A stretch of 50,098 nt of DNA from UBA3775 sp964584255 (GCA_964584255.1 CAZOZM010000013.1:1-50098), one strand, 5' to 3'. Counted from the first letter of the stretch, positions 1 to 8,429 are shown. Notes: generated by a model not told the origin, from the sequence alone. Numbers and translations are program-made.

Positions 1-14
1 AAACGGAGGAAAAA

Positions 15-275
15 ATGAAGAACAAACTTGTTCAGAAATCAAAAAGACTTTTGTCAGGTATTGTTGCTACTGCCATAGCGGCTTCAATGCTTCCAATGCT
101 CCCTGCAATGGCGGAGGAAACTACGGATAAATATCCGTATACTCATTTTGTAGCTATTACTGGGATAAACATAGATACTATTACCAACAAAACAACCTTA
201 ACCATTTCTACATGGGGTCATAAGGCATGCCTTTTTTATTCAAGGACATATTTGTTCTTTCAATCATGCTTATAA
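15..275 (+). pseudogene. Truncated secreted protein (signal peptide remnant)
   Basis: The reading frame starts at an ATG preceded by GGAGGA and encodes a clear signal peptide: basic residues KNK/QKSKR, a hydrophobic core and an A-M-A-type cleavage region near residue 33. The mature start has a YPYT motif that resembles, from memory, the N-termini of large secreted Lachnospiraceae proteins. After about residue 65 the frame becomes Cys/Phe-rich and stops at 86 residues, with no recognisable domain. I read this as the 5' end of an exported protein cut off by a deletion or rearrangement. An intact small exported peptide is possible but less likely. Confidence 0.5.
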
Positions 276-350
276 TTGAATTTGCAACAGAACAGAGACA
301 TCCCATCTTAGGTATTGATAAAAGATATGAAATATGCTATTTTATTTAAA

Positions 351-362
351 ACGAACGTTCGT
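351..362. promoter_or_regulatory. Perfect 12-bp palindrome, possible TetR-type operator
   Basis: ACGAACGTTCGT is a perfect inverted repeat in an otherwise AT-rich stretch. Short palindromes of this kind are typical operators of TetR-family repressors, and a TetR gene begins about 630 bp downstream. It is not a LexA/Din box, which needs a 4-nt spacer between CGAAC and GTTCG. Which gene it would control is unclear because the sequence around it is degraded. Confidence 0.35.
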
Positions 363-554
363 AATGAAAAAAGCAACAGTATGTCGCTGCCTTTACTGGA
401 AAATTCAGTTTTAAAGACGGACAAGGGTCAGATGTCCGTAAGAGCCTGCATAAAACGGATTCGGATGCTGATACAGATTGTTAACGGATTGATTATGGGC
501 GGGAGTTTTTCAGAGACTGAATAAGAATAGTTTGAGAGGGAGGAAGTTTTTGTA

Positions 555-713
555 ATGAGAGAGAAAGCCGTAACAAAAGAGGAGGAAGCAAGACAGTGCT
601 TAGAGTATTATTTGAAGATGCATCCTGAGGCACTAAAAGAAAAGTTGGACTTGTATATAATGAGATATTGCCGGAATATCCTAAAAGCTAAGTATGAGGA
701 GAGAAAAGTTTGA
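555..713 (+). CDS. Small hypothetical protein (52 aa)
   Basis: An ATG preceded by GGGAGGAAG opens a 52-residue frame that is highly charged and predicted helical (many E, K and R, with a Leu/Tyr-rich middle). It has no signal peptide, membrane segment or motif I recognise. A second frame overlaps its end from 694 to 780 with a plausible start but no recognisable content. The good ribosome binding site is the main support. It could be a surviving small gene or a fragment, as the flanks look decayed. Confidence 0.4.
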   Translation: MREKAVTKEEEARQCLEYYLKMHPEALKEKLDLYIMRYCRNILKAKYEERKV

Positions 714-779
714 GAATGAGACGGTTATTGCAGTAGTGACTGAAGCAGGAACCCTCTTGCTTTGGTCGTGGGAGTGTTA

Positions 780-923
780 ATGTCCATCGCTGCAGATTTT
801 GCATCAAAAATGTGGCAGGGCAAAACATGGTTAACTGAGAGAAGGGGCGTCTGTGTCCCGGGCATATTCGGTTTTGACACGGACATCATAATTCCACATG
901 AAAGAAACCTGTCCGGCCGGTAA
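780..923 (+). CDS. Possible 47-aa ORF, uncertain
   Basis: An ATG in a TAATG overlap with the end of a preceding short frame (694-780) opens a 47-codon frame rich in Gly, Trp and Ile, ending in TAA at 921-923. The sequence has no recognisable motif. The open frame continues upstream of the ATG without a stop for several codons, so this may be the tail of a broken gene rather than a real small gene. I include it because this stretch has no other explanation. Confidence 0.2.
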   Translation: MSIAADFASKMWQGKTWLTERRGVCVPGIFGFDTDIIIPHERNLSGR

Positions 924-947
924 AAGTATTGAAACAGGGGAGCGTTT

Positions 948-986
948 ATGGTATCTTTATCTGAATTAAATGCTCTGAAAAGGTGA
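948..986 (+). CDS. Possible 12-aa leader ORF before the TetR gene
   Basis: GGGGAG lies five bases before an ATG that opens a 12-codon frame (MVSLSELNALKR) ending five bases before the TetR start. The position and ribosome binding site suggest a translated leader coupled to the regulator. It may instead be the truncated first codons of a lost gene. Confidence 0.25.
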   Translation: MVSLSELNALKR

Positions 987-990
987 TGAT

Positions 991-1611
991 ATGGCGAATT
1001 ATACGGAAGAACAGTGGAACTCTAAGAAAAATGAGCTTATGGAAAAATGCTATAATGGGTTTGCAGAACTCGGCTTACACGGTACGGGCATTCGTACTCT
1101 GGCTAAATATTGCGGATGCAATACGTCCATGATTTATACATACTTTAAGGATATGGATGATCTAATAGTCCAGTCAACGGAATATTGTATGAGTAAGGTA
1201 GAGAATGACTTTATGGCAGAAGCGCCCATGGACGTTGAAGATTTGTGGAGATTTGTAAATGAGATTCCGTACTGGACGGCGGAAAAGCATGGGAAAAAAT
1301 ATCGTTTGATGTACCAGGTGTATACGCATCCTAAATACAGGGAGTATGGTCAGAAGTTTTTTGCCGGTGTGGACAGGCGTTATACCGAATATGCAAAATT
1401 GTTGGAGGGCAAGCTTGGAATTCCTTATCAGAAGCTTACACCGATGATTTTCATTCTTATAAGGGCATGTGTGCATTATGCTTTGTTTGAGGATGAATTT
1501 TACTTGAAATCTCAGATAGATGTATTAAAAGAGAGTTTGGAGCTTTTTATAATGAAATACAATCCGAAACTGATGTCGGGATTAGGCAATCGGCAGGCAG
1601 AGCAGCCATAA
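991..1611 (+). CDS. TetR/AcrR family transcriptional regulator
   Basis: This 206-residue protein has the usual TetR length and layout. Residues about 8-55 form the DNA-binding three-helix domain, with the recognition segment TSMIYTYFKDMDDL typical of the family, followed by an all-helical ligand and dimerisation domain rich in aromatic residues. It would bind a palindromic operator as a dimer and be released by a small ligand. AAAAGGTGATGAT precedes the ATG. The next gene, an alkyltransferase-like protein, starts 38 bp downstream on the same strand, so the two are probably co-transcribed. The ligand and regulon are unknown; the palindrome at 351-362 is one candidate site. Confidence 0.85.
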   Translation: MANYTEEQWNSKKNELMEKCYNGFAELGLHGTGIRTLAKYCGCNTSMIYTYFKDMDDLIVQSTEYCMSKVENDFMAEAPMDVEDLWRFVNEIPYWTAEKHGKKYRLMYQVYTHPKYREYGQKFFAGVDRRYTEYAKLLEGKLGIPYQKLTPMIFILIRACVHYALFEDEFYLKSQIDVLKESLELFIMKYNPKLMSGLGNRQAEQP

Positions 1612-1649
1612 TTCCGGTGGGACTTTTATGTTGTCGAGTGGAGGCCAAA

Positions 1650-2177
1650 ATGTCAAACGAAAATAAAAAGAACTTTAACGCAATGCTTCACAATTCTAAA
1701 GACATGCCTAAGATTCAAATTGTTACGGATGCAAAAACAATTGAGAGGTATGGCGGAGATAAAATGTATTTTGCACCTCCGATTGACTATGACAGAGTAA
1801 TGAAGTGCATTCCGTACGGGAAGGTAATAACAGTAAGTAAGATAAGGGAGTATTTTGCCGATTTAAACGGGGCAGATTTTACGGAACCCATGACGGCGGG
1901 AATGTTTGTTTCGATTGCTGCATGGGCAAGTTATCAGAGAACTGACGATAAAACGCCATATTGGAGAACTTTAAAGGCGGACGGGGAGTTGAATGATAAA
2001 TATCCGGGAGGTGCTGCAGCACAGAAAGAATTGTTAGAGGCAGAAGGGCACACCATTGTAGAGAAGGGACGAAAAACCATTAGATATTATGTAAAGGACT
2101 ATGAAAAAAATCTGTGTTGCTTGGAAAAAGACGGGGAGGCGAAAGATTTGGTCTGGCAATTTATACCCGTATCTTAG
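1650..2177 (+). CDS. Alkyltransferase-like (ATL) MGMT-family protein without the active-site Cys
   Basis: The protein has the DNA-binding fold of O6-alkylguanine-DNA alkyltransferase: VMKCIPYGKVITVSKI (helix-turn-helix and Arg-finger region) and YPGGAAAQKELLEAEGHTI (conserved C-terminal block). Where methyltransferases carry the PCHR acceptor motif this one has TPYWR, so it cannot take up an alkyl group. ATL proteins bind alkylated bases and flag them for nucleotide excision repair; that role is inferred from the family. A GTG at 1617 would add 11 residues, but GGAGG at 1640-1644 fits the ATG at 1650, giving 175 aa. It probably shares a transcript with the TetR gene. Confidence 0.75.
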   Translation: MSNENKKNFNAMLHNSKDMPKIQIVTDAKTIERYGGDKMYFAPPIDYDRVMKCIPYGKVITVSKIREYFADLNGADFTEPMTAGMFVSIAAWASYQRTDDKTPYWRTLKADGELNDKYPGGAAAQKELLEAEGHTIVEKGRKTIRYYVKDYEKNLCCLEKDGEAKDLVWQFIPVS

Positions 2178-2303
2178 CATTCGGGAAAGTCATGCATATG
2201 CAGATAAAGTATGCGTTGCTAAAGCCTGATTCGTATTTTTACCTGGTCGGCCGATGCTTTTCGGCGGTCACCAAGAATTCCTTGCCTTTAGGCATGGGAA
2301 GTG

Positions 2304-2927
2304 TCAAAGCATATTTCTAAAATAAAAACATGCAAGCTGTGTCCGGTCACGCAATTCCAGTTTCTCAAGAATTTCACTTATATAATTTCTAACTGTACCC
2401 TCGCTCAGACAGAGTGTCTCTGCGATTTCCCTGTTGTTTAAACCGTCGGCAACATGTTTTACAATGTCAAATTCTCTGCCGGACAGACCGAACTCGGAAA
2501 AACTTTTCGCACAGCTGTTGCTCATCAGAGAAGGTATTTTTCCCATAATTTCATTTCCAAAGACCGTCTGGCCGTTAAATACGGCACGAATTGCGGGAGC
2601 GATCGTTTCAAAATTCTGTTTTAATATGTAACCCTTTGCACCATATTGAATTGCTTTAATGATATATTCGTCATCGGAGAAAGTTGTGAGAAGGAGAATC
2701 TTCGCCTCGGGATTTTGGCTGATGATGTGTCGGGCGGTATCAAGACCGTTCATTTTTCCCATTTGTATGTCCATAAGAAGGACATCGGGGGAAAGTTCCT
2801 CAAATGCCTTGACAGCTTCGCAACCATTTTCACACGTTAGAGCGACCGTTATATCGGGTTCGGATTCCAGTATGGTTTTCAGTGACAGAGAAACAAGTTT
2901 ATCATCATCAGCGATTATTATTTTCAT
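2304..2927 (-). CDS. NarL/LuxR-type response regulator
   Basis: The N-terminal receiver domain has the acidic pair DDD at residues 7-9, the phosphoacceptor D53 in LLMDIQMGKMNG, and the conserved TTF and K (LKQ) positions. The C-terminal LuxR-type helix-turn-helix (about residues 140-205) contains LSGREFDIVKHVADGLNNREIAETLCLSEGTVRNY. The length, 207 aa, is standard. Its start overlaps the stop of the upstream kinase gene in an ATGA arrangement, so the pair is translationally coupled. The pair diverges from an ABC-2 exporter operon, the common layout when a two-component system controls a neighbouring efflux or resistance transporter. Confidence 0.92.
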   Translation of the reverse strand: MKIIIADDDKLVSLSLKTILESEPDITVALTCENGCEAVKAFEELSPDVLLMDIQMGKMNGLDTARHIISQNPEAKILLLTTFSDDEYIIKAIQYGAKGYILKQNFETIAPAIRAVFNGQTVFGNEIMGKIPSLMSNSCAKSFSEFGLSGREFDIVKHVADGLNNREIAETLCLSEGTVRNYISEILEKLELRDRTQLACFYFRNML

Positions 2928-4015
2928 TTATTTTCCCTTCTTTCCTTTAAAATTGAAACAAGAATTTGAAATCCGTCATCGGATGAAATTCTAATGTTCC
3001 CATCAAGTTTTCGGACGCGGTCACGCATGTTTGTTAAGCCGATGCCCTCTTTTCCGCCTCTTACGGTTCCACTTCCGTTATCCTGAATGAAGAGACGATA
3101 AAAGGCAGGATGCTCCTGAATGGTAATCTGCATTTTTGTGGCATTGCCGTGTCGGAGAGTATTGTTTACGGCCTCCTTTATGATACTGAGGAAACAGTAT
3201 TTAATGTCCCTCGGAACAATCGGCTCCATATCGTAATGCAGGGTGATGTCAAGCTCACCGGCTGACTCGGACAGTTCGCGAACTGCACTCTCAAGATTCA
3301 GTGACTCATCATGAAGGTCATGCACACTTGTACGTATGTTGGACATGGCGGCATTCAGAGTCTCGTGAAGGCCATCAAGCGGTTCATTAAGAATCGGGGA
3401 TCGGTTTATGGTTTTTATAGCACCGATCTGCAGAATGGAACGTGTGAGGAGATGACCGACATTGTCATGAATTTCTCTAGCTATACGGTTTCTCTCCTTA
3501 AGTGTTGCCATGTGGATTTCAGTATCTTGCTTTTCTATGAGCCGGCGTGTCTTTTCGGCATTTAACAGTTCATTTTCCCTCGATGTGTCACGAAGTTTTT
3601 TGGATTCTTCACGGAAGCTGTCATTTTCCGCAATTACATATTCAACGAGAAGAGCCGTGAGGGAGAGCAGGAGAAGCCGGATGGCAGCGGGGTTCGGTAA
3701 TTCGAGCAGTATTCCCAAACAGATGATAATTCCCGGCGCTTTTGTTCTGTATATGACAGAATCGATTACCATTAAAGGGTAATAGACCTTCATTTCCGGA
3801 ATGAAGATGGATGCAATGCAAAACAGAATCGGAGGAATGATGTCAGATGGTTTCCCCTTTTTTTCGTCGTAAATCCGGTTCTTTTTTATCAGTGACAGGC
3901 TGGCCAGTACTATGGAAACAAGAAAAATCGTTATGCCGGCCAGATCCACGGAATAGGAATTAAATTGCAGAAAGGCACCAATAACAATAAACAGAACTTT
4001 TGCACAAATTGTCAT
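2924..4015 (-). CDS. DesK/LiaS-type sensor histidine kinase
   Basis: Residues 1-130 contain several hydrophobic membrane segments with almost no extracellular loop, so it probably senses within the membrane. A helical linker follows, then HisKA_3 with phosphoacceptor H183 in RNRIAREIHDNVGH, and a HATPase_c domain with AVNNTLRHG (N box), DNGSG and GIGLTNMRDR. Its length is 363 aa. It partners the response regulator that overlaps its 3' end. The minus-strand promoter region at 4066-4095 carries a perfect palindrome. Membrane-embedded kinases of this type commonly respond to envelope stress or membrane-active compounds; the true signal is unknown. Confidence 0.92.
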   Translation of the reverse strand: MTICAKVLFIVIGAFLQFNSYSVDLAGITIFLVSIVLASLSLIKKNRIYDEKKGKPSDIIPPILFCIASIFIPEMKVYYPLMVIDSVIYRTKAPGIIICLGILLELPNPAAIRLLLLSLTALLVEYVIAENDSFREESKKLRDTSRENELLNAEKTRRLIEKQDTEIHMATLKERNRIAREIHDNVGHLLTRSILQIGAIKTINRSPILNEPLDGLHETLNAAMSNIRTSVHDLHDESLNLESAVRELSESAGELDITLHYDMEPIVPRDIKYCFLSIIKEAVNNTLRHGNATKMQITIQEHPAFYRLFIQDNGSGTVRGGKEGIGLTNMRDRVRKLDGNIRISSDDGFQILVSILKERRENK

Positions 4016-4065
4016 GATAATCCTCCCTGTTAATTTTTAAATTGATGATACTAAAAAAAGTATAC

Positions 4066-4095
4066 ATTATAAAGTGACAATTGTCACACTTTAAA
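4066..4095 (-). promoter_or_regulatory. Kinase-regulator promoter with a 14-bp palindrome in the spacer
   Basis: On the minus strand TATAAT (4066-4071) is preceded, with an 18-bp spacer, by TTTAAA (4090-4095). The spacer holds GTGACAATTGTCAC (4074-4087), a perfect palindrome. It sits between the divergent kinase and exporter operons, so it is a good candidate site for the LuxR-type regulator or another dimeric protein acting on both directions. On the plus strand a TACAAT at about 4132 has no good -35, which would fit activator dependence. Confidence 0.55.
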
Positions 4096-4182
4096 AATGA
4101 TTATATTCACTGGCGGAGGAAGTGCACTCATGCTACAATCACGACTGTAAACTTCATAAAATGAATTCTATGGGAGGCAGAA

Positions 4183-5121
4183 ATGGAAAATGCAATCGAG
4201 GTAAAAAATCTGGTTAAGAGATACAAAGAGGTTCTCGCGCTTGACCACTTTTCTCTTGAAGTGAAAGAGGGAGAAATATTTGGTCTTTTGGGTCCGAACG
4301 GAAGCGGTAAAACAACCGCCATTAACTGTATCCTGTCTTTACTGAAATTTGATAAGGGAGAGATAAAGGTGTTCGGCAGGGAGATGAAACCCGATTCATA
4401 TGACATAAAGAAGGACGTCGGTGTGGTAATGCAGAATGTTGCTGTATTTGACAGCCTTACCGTAAAAGAGAATGTTGATTATTTCTGCGGATTGTATGTA
4501 AGTGATAAAAAGAAGCGGAAAAAACTCGTGGAAGATGCCATCGGATTTGTCGGACTTGAAAAATATGAGGGATTCTATCCGAAGAAACTCTCAGGCGGAC
4601 TTCTCAGAAGACTTAATATTGCATGCGGCATAGCACACAAGCCGAAACTCATTTTTTTTGATGAGCCGACGGTGGCTGTTGATCCACAGAGCAGAAATAA
4701 TATTCTTGAAGGTATAAAAAGACTTAACAGGGAAGGGGCAACGATAATTTACACATCCCATTATATGGAAGAGGTTGAGCAGATCTGCACAAGGATTCTA
4801 ATCATGGATGCAGGGAGAAGCATGGCAATCGGTACAAAAGACGAACTGAAGAAGATGATAAAGAACACCGAGACCATTACGGTGGAGGTGCCGGAACTTG
4901 ATGAGAGGAATCTTGCGGAAATCGGGGAACTTCCTTATGTTTATGAGGTAAATTACAATGATGACAGACTTGTTATCGGATGCAGTGGTGGAAAGCACAA
5001 CGTCATAAATGTTATCGGATATTTTAACAAGAATGATATATCAACAGGGATGATTAACTCCAATCGTCCGACGTTAAATGACGTATTTCTTGAAATTACG
5101 GGAAAAGAACTCAGGGACTGA
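4183..5121 (+). CDS. ABC-2 exporter ATPase subunit (CcmA/NatA-type)
   Basis: This cytoplasmic ATPase drives the two membrane proteins encoded next. Walker A is GPNGSGKTT, the Q-loop follows at VVMQN, the signature is LSGGLLRRL (an L replaces the usual Q), Walker B is LIFFDEPT, and the switch His lies in YTSHYMEE. The C-terminal 90 residues form the regulatory extension common in drug, lantibiotic and sodium exporters. Its length is 312 aa, with GGGAGGCAGAA before the ATG. The substrate cannot be read from the sequence. The divergent two-component system suggests an inducible response to a toxic or envelope-active compound. Confidence 0.9.
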   Translation: MENAIEVKNLVKRYKEVLALDHFSLEVKEGEIFGLLGPNGSGKTTAINCILSLLKFDKGEIKVFGREMKPDSYDIKKDVGVVMQNVAVFDSLTVKENVDYFCGLYVSDKKKRKKLVEDAIGFVGLEKYEGFYPKKLSGGLLRRLNIACGIAHKPKLIFFDEPTVAVDPQSRNNILEGIKRLNREGATIIYTSHYMEEVEQICTRILIMDAGRSMAIGTKDELKKMIKNTETITVEVPELDERNLAEIGELPYVYEVNYNDDRLVIGCSGGKHNVINVIGYFNKNDISTGMINSNRPTLNDVFLEITGKELRD

Positions 5122-5134
5122 TACGGAGGCGATT

Positions 5135-6265
5135 ATGTTTTTACATGACTTAAAATATGCAATGAAGACAATGGTCAGAAACAGGACGGCATTAATTTGG
5201 ACATTAATGTTTCCCATTCTTCTTGGAACTTTTATGTATATGGCATTTGGCAAGGTGTATGAGGAGTCTGAGCTTTTTAAAGATGTGCCCGTTGCCGTTG
5301 TCATGGAGAAGGAAAACACCGGTCTGAGGATGCTGCTTGATGAGTTATCCGAACCGGGCGATAATAAGCTTTTGGAGACTGTGTATGTTTCAGATGAGGA
5401 GGCACAGAACGCACTTGAAGATGAAAGTGTGACGGCGGTTATCTATGTGGATGATGAGATTTCCATGCAGGTGCGTGAAAACTCATATGAAAATACCTTG
5501 GTTCAGAGCATACTGAATGAATACAAAAAACAGGAGAAGATTCTTACGGACATAGCCGGAAGCAATCCGGAGAAAGTAAGTGAGGCAGTTGAAAGACTTG
5601 CATCTTCGGAAGAATTTTATACGGAGAAAAAAACATCCGACGGAAATCAGGATTATATGACGAATTACTTTTATGCCATTTTTGCGATGTCATGTCTGTT
5701 TGCTTCCTTTGCTGCAGCTGAAAAAATCATTGCGATGCAGGCAGATATCAGTGCGCTGGGAATCAGAAGAACGGTTGCTCCAAACAGCAGACTAAATTCA
5801 ATGGCTGCCGAATTTATTTCCCTGCTTTCATTTCAGCTGGCGGTTGAGCTGGTTGCGTTGCTTTACTTTATAATGCTGGGAGTTGATTTTGGTGACAAAT
5901 ATCCTCAAATTCTGATGATATTGTTGGTCGGTTCGTGTATTGGAATTGCAATGGGCATGATTGTAGGAACAATTCCGTCAATAAGCCCGGACATGAAAAT
6001 GAGCATATGCGTGGCTCTTAGCATGGCTTTATCAGTAATGGCAGACTTGAGTGCTGCCGGAATAAAAGATGAAATTGAGCATAAAATACCGATTTTAAAC
6101 AGGATAAATCCGGCAGTACTTATTACGGATTCGTTTTATGCACTGAATGTGTTTGATACGAACGAAAGATATTTAAAGAATATGGTGATTCTCGGATTAA
6201 TGACGGCGGTACTCATGACAATCGCCTTTTTTATTTTGAGGAGGAACAAGTATGCAAGTGTTTAA
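5135..6265 (+). CDS. ABC-2 type exporter permease, first subunit
   Basis: The N-terminal membrane anchor (LIWTLMFPILLGTFMYMAFG) is followed by a large, acidic extracytoplasmic domain of about 150 residues and then five or six C-terminal membrane segments, the ABC-2/YhgE-like topology of drug and peptide exporters. The open frame extends upstream inside the ATPase gene, but ACGGAGGCGATT before the ATG at 5135 sets the start, giving 376 aa. It lies 13 bp after the ATPase gene and overlaps the next permease by 14 bp, so the three form one operon. The two permeases have the same topology and probably form a heterodimer. Confidence 0.88.
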   Translation: MFLHDLKYAMKTMVRNRTALIWTLMFPILLGTFMYMAFGKVYEESELFKDVPVAVVMEKENTGLRMLLDELSEPGDNKLLETVYVSDEEAQNALEDESVTAVIYVDDEISMQVRENSYENTLVQSILNEYKKQEKILTDIAGSNPEKVSEAVERLASSEEFYTEKKTSDGNQDYMTNYFYAIFAMSCLFASFAAAEKIIAMQADISALGIRRTVAPNSRLNSMAAEFISLLSFQLAVELVALLYFIMLGVDFGDKYPQILMILLVGSCIGIAMGMIVGTIPSISPDMKMSICVALSMALSVMADLSAAGIKDEIEHKIPILNRINPAVLITDSFYALNVFDTNERYLKNMVILGLMTAVLMTIAFFILRRNKYASV

Positions 6266-7406
6266 ACTGTATTTTAGGCTGCTCCGCAGAAATTGGGGAC
6301 CCATCCTTATATATGGAGCGATTTTTATCGTACTCATGCTGGGTATTGTCGTTCCCCAGGCAGCAAGGCAAAGGGCCGGCGGCTATGAGAAGAAAATGAG
6401 CAAATATGCCATTTTTGATTATGATGAAAGTAAATTCAGCGGGTATGTCAGTGAATTTCTGGCAGAAAATCATAAAACAAAAAGCATCAGTGATGATAAA
6501 GAGGAGACAATACAGGACGAACTTTATAATACTAATGTTGACTGTGTCATTGTAATAAAAAACGGCTTTGAGAATGCCTTTTTAAAGGGAGATGCGGCTG
6601 ATTATCTGGAAATATATGACGTTCCCGGAACCACGGGAGCTTTGCTTTTAAAACAGCAGCTTAACAGTTTTCTGCTGACAACCGATGTATATGTGTCCTC
6701 GGGGATACAGATGGATGAGGCGGCAGAAAAATCACTGTCGGCGGCTGCCATATCAGTCGAAACGGAACTTGTGAGCAGGGATAAGGAGAAGGTAAATTAT
6801 TCCGACACTTTCTTTTCATATCTGGGATGGGTGCTTATTGCAATGTGTGTTGAGAGTCTGTCGGCCATACTCACAATGCTTGACAGAAAAGAAGTAAAGA
6901 ACAGGATTAAATGTTCATCATACAGATTTTCGAGGATGAATGCGGAAATTATTCTCGGGGTAATAATCACGGGAACGGTAATCTGCGGAATATGTTCACT
7001 TGTCGGTATTTTTATGTTCCCGGGAGAAATGCTGACCTTAAAAGGGCTGCTTCGTATTCTGAATGCATTCTGTATGCTGGCGGTTGCGCTTTCCCTGACT
7101 TTCCTGATAAGTAAAGTGACGTCGAATAAGCAGGTTACGTCGCTCCTGTCAAATGTATTGGGATTGGGAATGGCTTTTCTCTGCGGTGTTTTTGTACCGT
7201 TGGAGGTTCTTGGCGATTCTGTAATAAAGATTGCACGGTTTCTTCCCGTTTATTGGTATGTGAAGGCAGTGGAGACTGCATCATCGTTCAGACCGGAGAA
7301 AATGCTTACTTTCTTTTCATATCTGGGAGTCCAGCTGCTCTTTGCGGCGGCAATATTATGTGTCGGTCTTGTTGTCGCAGGGAAAAAACGTGGAATTACT
7401 GACTAA
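6252..7406 (+). CDS. ABC-2 type exporter permease, second subunit
   Basis: This 384-residue protein has one N-terminal membrane helix (ILIYGAIFIVLMLGIVVPQ), a long extracytoplasmic domain, and a C-terminal group of about five membrane helices ending in a basic KKRG tail. It matches its neighbour in layout but not closely in sequence, which fits a heterodimeric ABC-2 exporter. GAGGAGGAACAAGT precedes the ATG, inside the end of the previous gene. With the ATPase these three genes make a full exporter. Confidence 0.88.
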   Translation: MQVFKLYFRLLRRNWGPILIYGAIFIVLMLGIVVPQAARQRAGGYEKKMSKYAIFDYDESKFSGYVSEFLAENHKTKSISDDKEETIQDELYNTNVDCVIVIKNGFENAFLKGDAADYLEIYDVPGTTGALLLKQQLNSFLLTTDVYVSSGIQMDEAAEKSLSAAAISVETELVSRDKEKVNYSDTFFSYLGWVLIAMCVESLSAILTMLDRKEVKNRIKCSSYRFSRMNAEIILGVIITGTVICGICSLVGIFMFPGEMLTLKGLLRILNAFCMLAVALSLTFLISKVTSNKQVTSLLSNVLGLGMAFLCGVFVPLEVLGDSVIKIARFLPVYWYVKAVETASSFRPEKMLTFFSYLGVQLLFAAAILCVGLVVAGKKRGITD

Positions 7407-7407
7407 A

Positions 7408-7460
7408 TTTGTGACAAAACGTAAGGATTTGTTGATATTCTGTAACAAATATGCTAACAT
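7408..7460 (+). promoter_or_regulatory. Promoter of the LytTR-PAS gene with a TTTGTGACAAAA element
   Basis: TTGATA (7432-7437), a 17-bp spacer and TAACAT (7455-7460) form a sigma-A-like promoter. TTTGTGACAAAA (7408-7419) lies just upstream. Its reverse complement, TTTTGTCACAAA, matches three more elements after the gene at 8314-8425, so this is a candidate autoregulatory site. Confidence 0.5.
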
Positions 7461-7492
7461 CTTGTGAAGAAATAAAAGGTGGGAGAGAACGT

Positions 7493-8290
7493 ATGCAGAA
7501 ATCAGAAACCATTAGGATAAGCTCCGATAAAAAGGAGATAAAGATTGACATAAAGTCAATTCTGTATGTTTTGATGAATGGCAATTCGGCTTACATTCAT
7601 GTGATTCATGACAGGGTCTACCAAACCAGAATAACTTTGACAGAGCTTGAGGAACTTCTTGGAAACAACTTCATCAAGGTAAAGAGGGGGTGCCTTGTTT
7701 CGGTTATGGCAATACACGACATAACAGATAAGATAAATCTCAGTAACGGAGAATCGCTGGACTATGCCATCAGAAATAAAAAGGAAATTCTCAGGGAATT
7801 TCAGAAGAAACAGCAGGAGATCATAAGAAGTTTTTCAGCTGAGGGAATTCCGGAAACGGATGAAGAGTATCACGATTATTACAGGGTGTTCGATAACATG
7901 TCGATAGCCTTTGCTGATATTGAGATGGTCTTCGATGACGAGTACCGTGCAGTAGACTGGGTTTTCCGTTACGGAAATCCGTCACTTGCAGAGCTGGAAA
8001 AAGTGCCTTTGGAATCGATAATCGGAAACACCTTCGGTAATCTGTTTGCAAACATGGATTCTAAGTGGCTGCGTTCATATGAGAGGGCAACTCTGTTTGG
8101 AGAAACCTTGAAAATAATTGATTACAGTCCGGAAATCGATACCTATCTCGATATCATATGTTTTCCGACCTTTAAAGGACATTGCGGCTGTATTTTGTTC
8201 GACATTTCAAAAATTAAGTCTTTCAGGAACACGACAGATGCGGAGAAGGCGCTGGCGGTATTCTTTGACAGACTGTTAAGAGGAGAGTAA
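7493..8290 (+). CDS. LytTR-type regulator with a C-terminal PAS-like domain
   Basis: Residues about 5-100 form a LytTR DNA-binding domain: IKSILYVLMNGNSAYIHV, the YQTRITLTELEELL segment and FIKVKRGCLVSV. A PAS-like domain follows (about 125-250: NMSIAFADIEMVFDDEYRAVDWVF, IIGNTFGNLF, YLDIICFPTFKGHCGCILFDIS). Most LytTR regulators have the DNA-binding domain last and a receiver first, so this order is unusual and suggests direct ligand sensing without phosphorylation. The ATG at 7493 follows GGTGGGAGAGAAC; an upstream in-frame ATG at 7451 has no ribosome binding site. The length is 265 aa. It begins 86 bp after the exporter operon, behind its own promoter. Confidence 0.82.
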   Translation: MQKSETIRISSDKKEIKIDIKSILYVLMNGNSAYIHVIHDRVYQTRITLTELEELLGNNFIKVKRGCLVSVMAIHDITDKINLSNGESLDYAIRNKKEILREFQKKQQEIIRSFSAEGIPETDEEYHDYYRVFDNMSIAFADIEMVFDDEYRAVDWVFRYGNPSLAELEKVPLESIIGNTFGNLFANMDSKWLRSYERATLFGETLKIIDYSPEIDTYLDIICFPTFKGHCGCILFDISKIKSFRNTTDAEKALAVFFDRLLRGE

Positions 8291-8313
8291 AACGGCATGG
8301 AAAATCTGTATTT

Positions 8314-8425
8314 AGTCACAAAACCAATCTACAATTCTGTGATAAAATGCAAATTAAAACCTGAAAATGAAATTTGTCACATGTAAGCTGTGAAATTCAA
8401 AGAAATTTGAAAATTCGTCACAAAA
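8314..8425 (+). repeat. Three TTNGTCACAAAA-like elements downstream of the LytTR gene
   Basis: AGTCACAAAA (8314-8323), TTTGTCACAT (8373-8382) and TTCGTCACAAAA (8414-8425) share the GTCAC core in the same orientation. The last lies only 4 bp before the -35 of the promoter at 8430. A fourth copy, inverted, lies upstream of the LytTR gene. Clustering around a DNA-binding protein's own gene suggests operators. Confidence 0.5.
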
Positions 8426-8429
8426 ACAC

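Noticed and set aside
351..362. ACGAACGTTCGT considered as a LexA/Din box
   Set aside because: The Firmicutes Din box needs four bases between CGAAC and GTTCG; here the half-sites touch.
4183..7406. ABC-2 exporter considered as a lantibiotic immunity locus
   Set aside because: No lantibiotic precursor, modification enzyme or protease is nearby, so only a general exporter call is supported.
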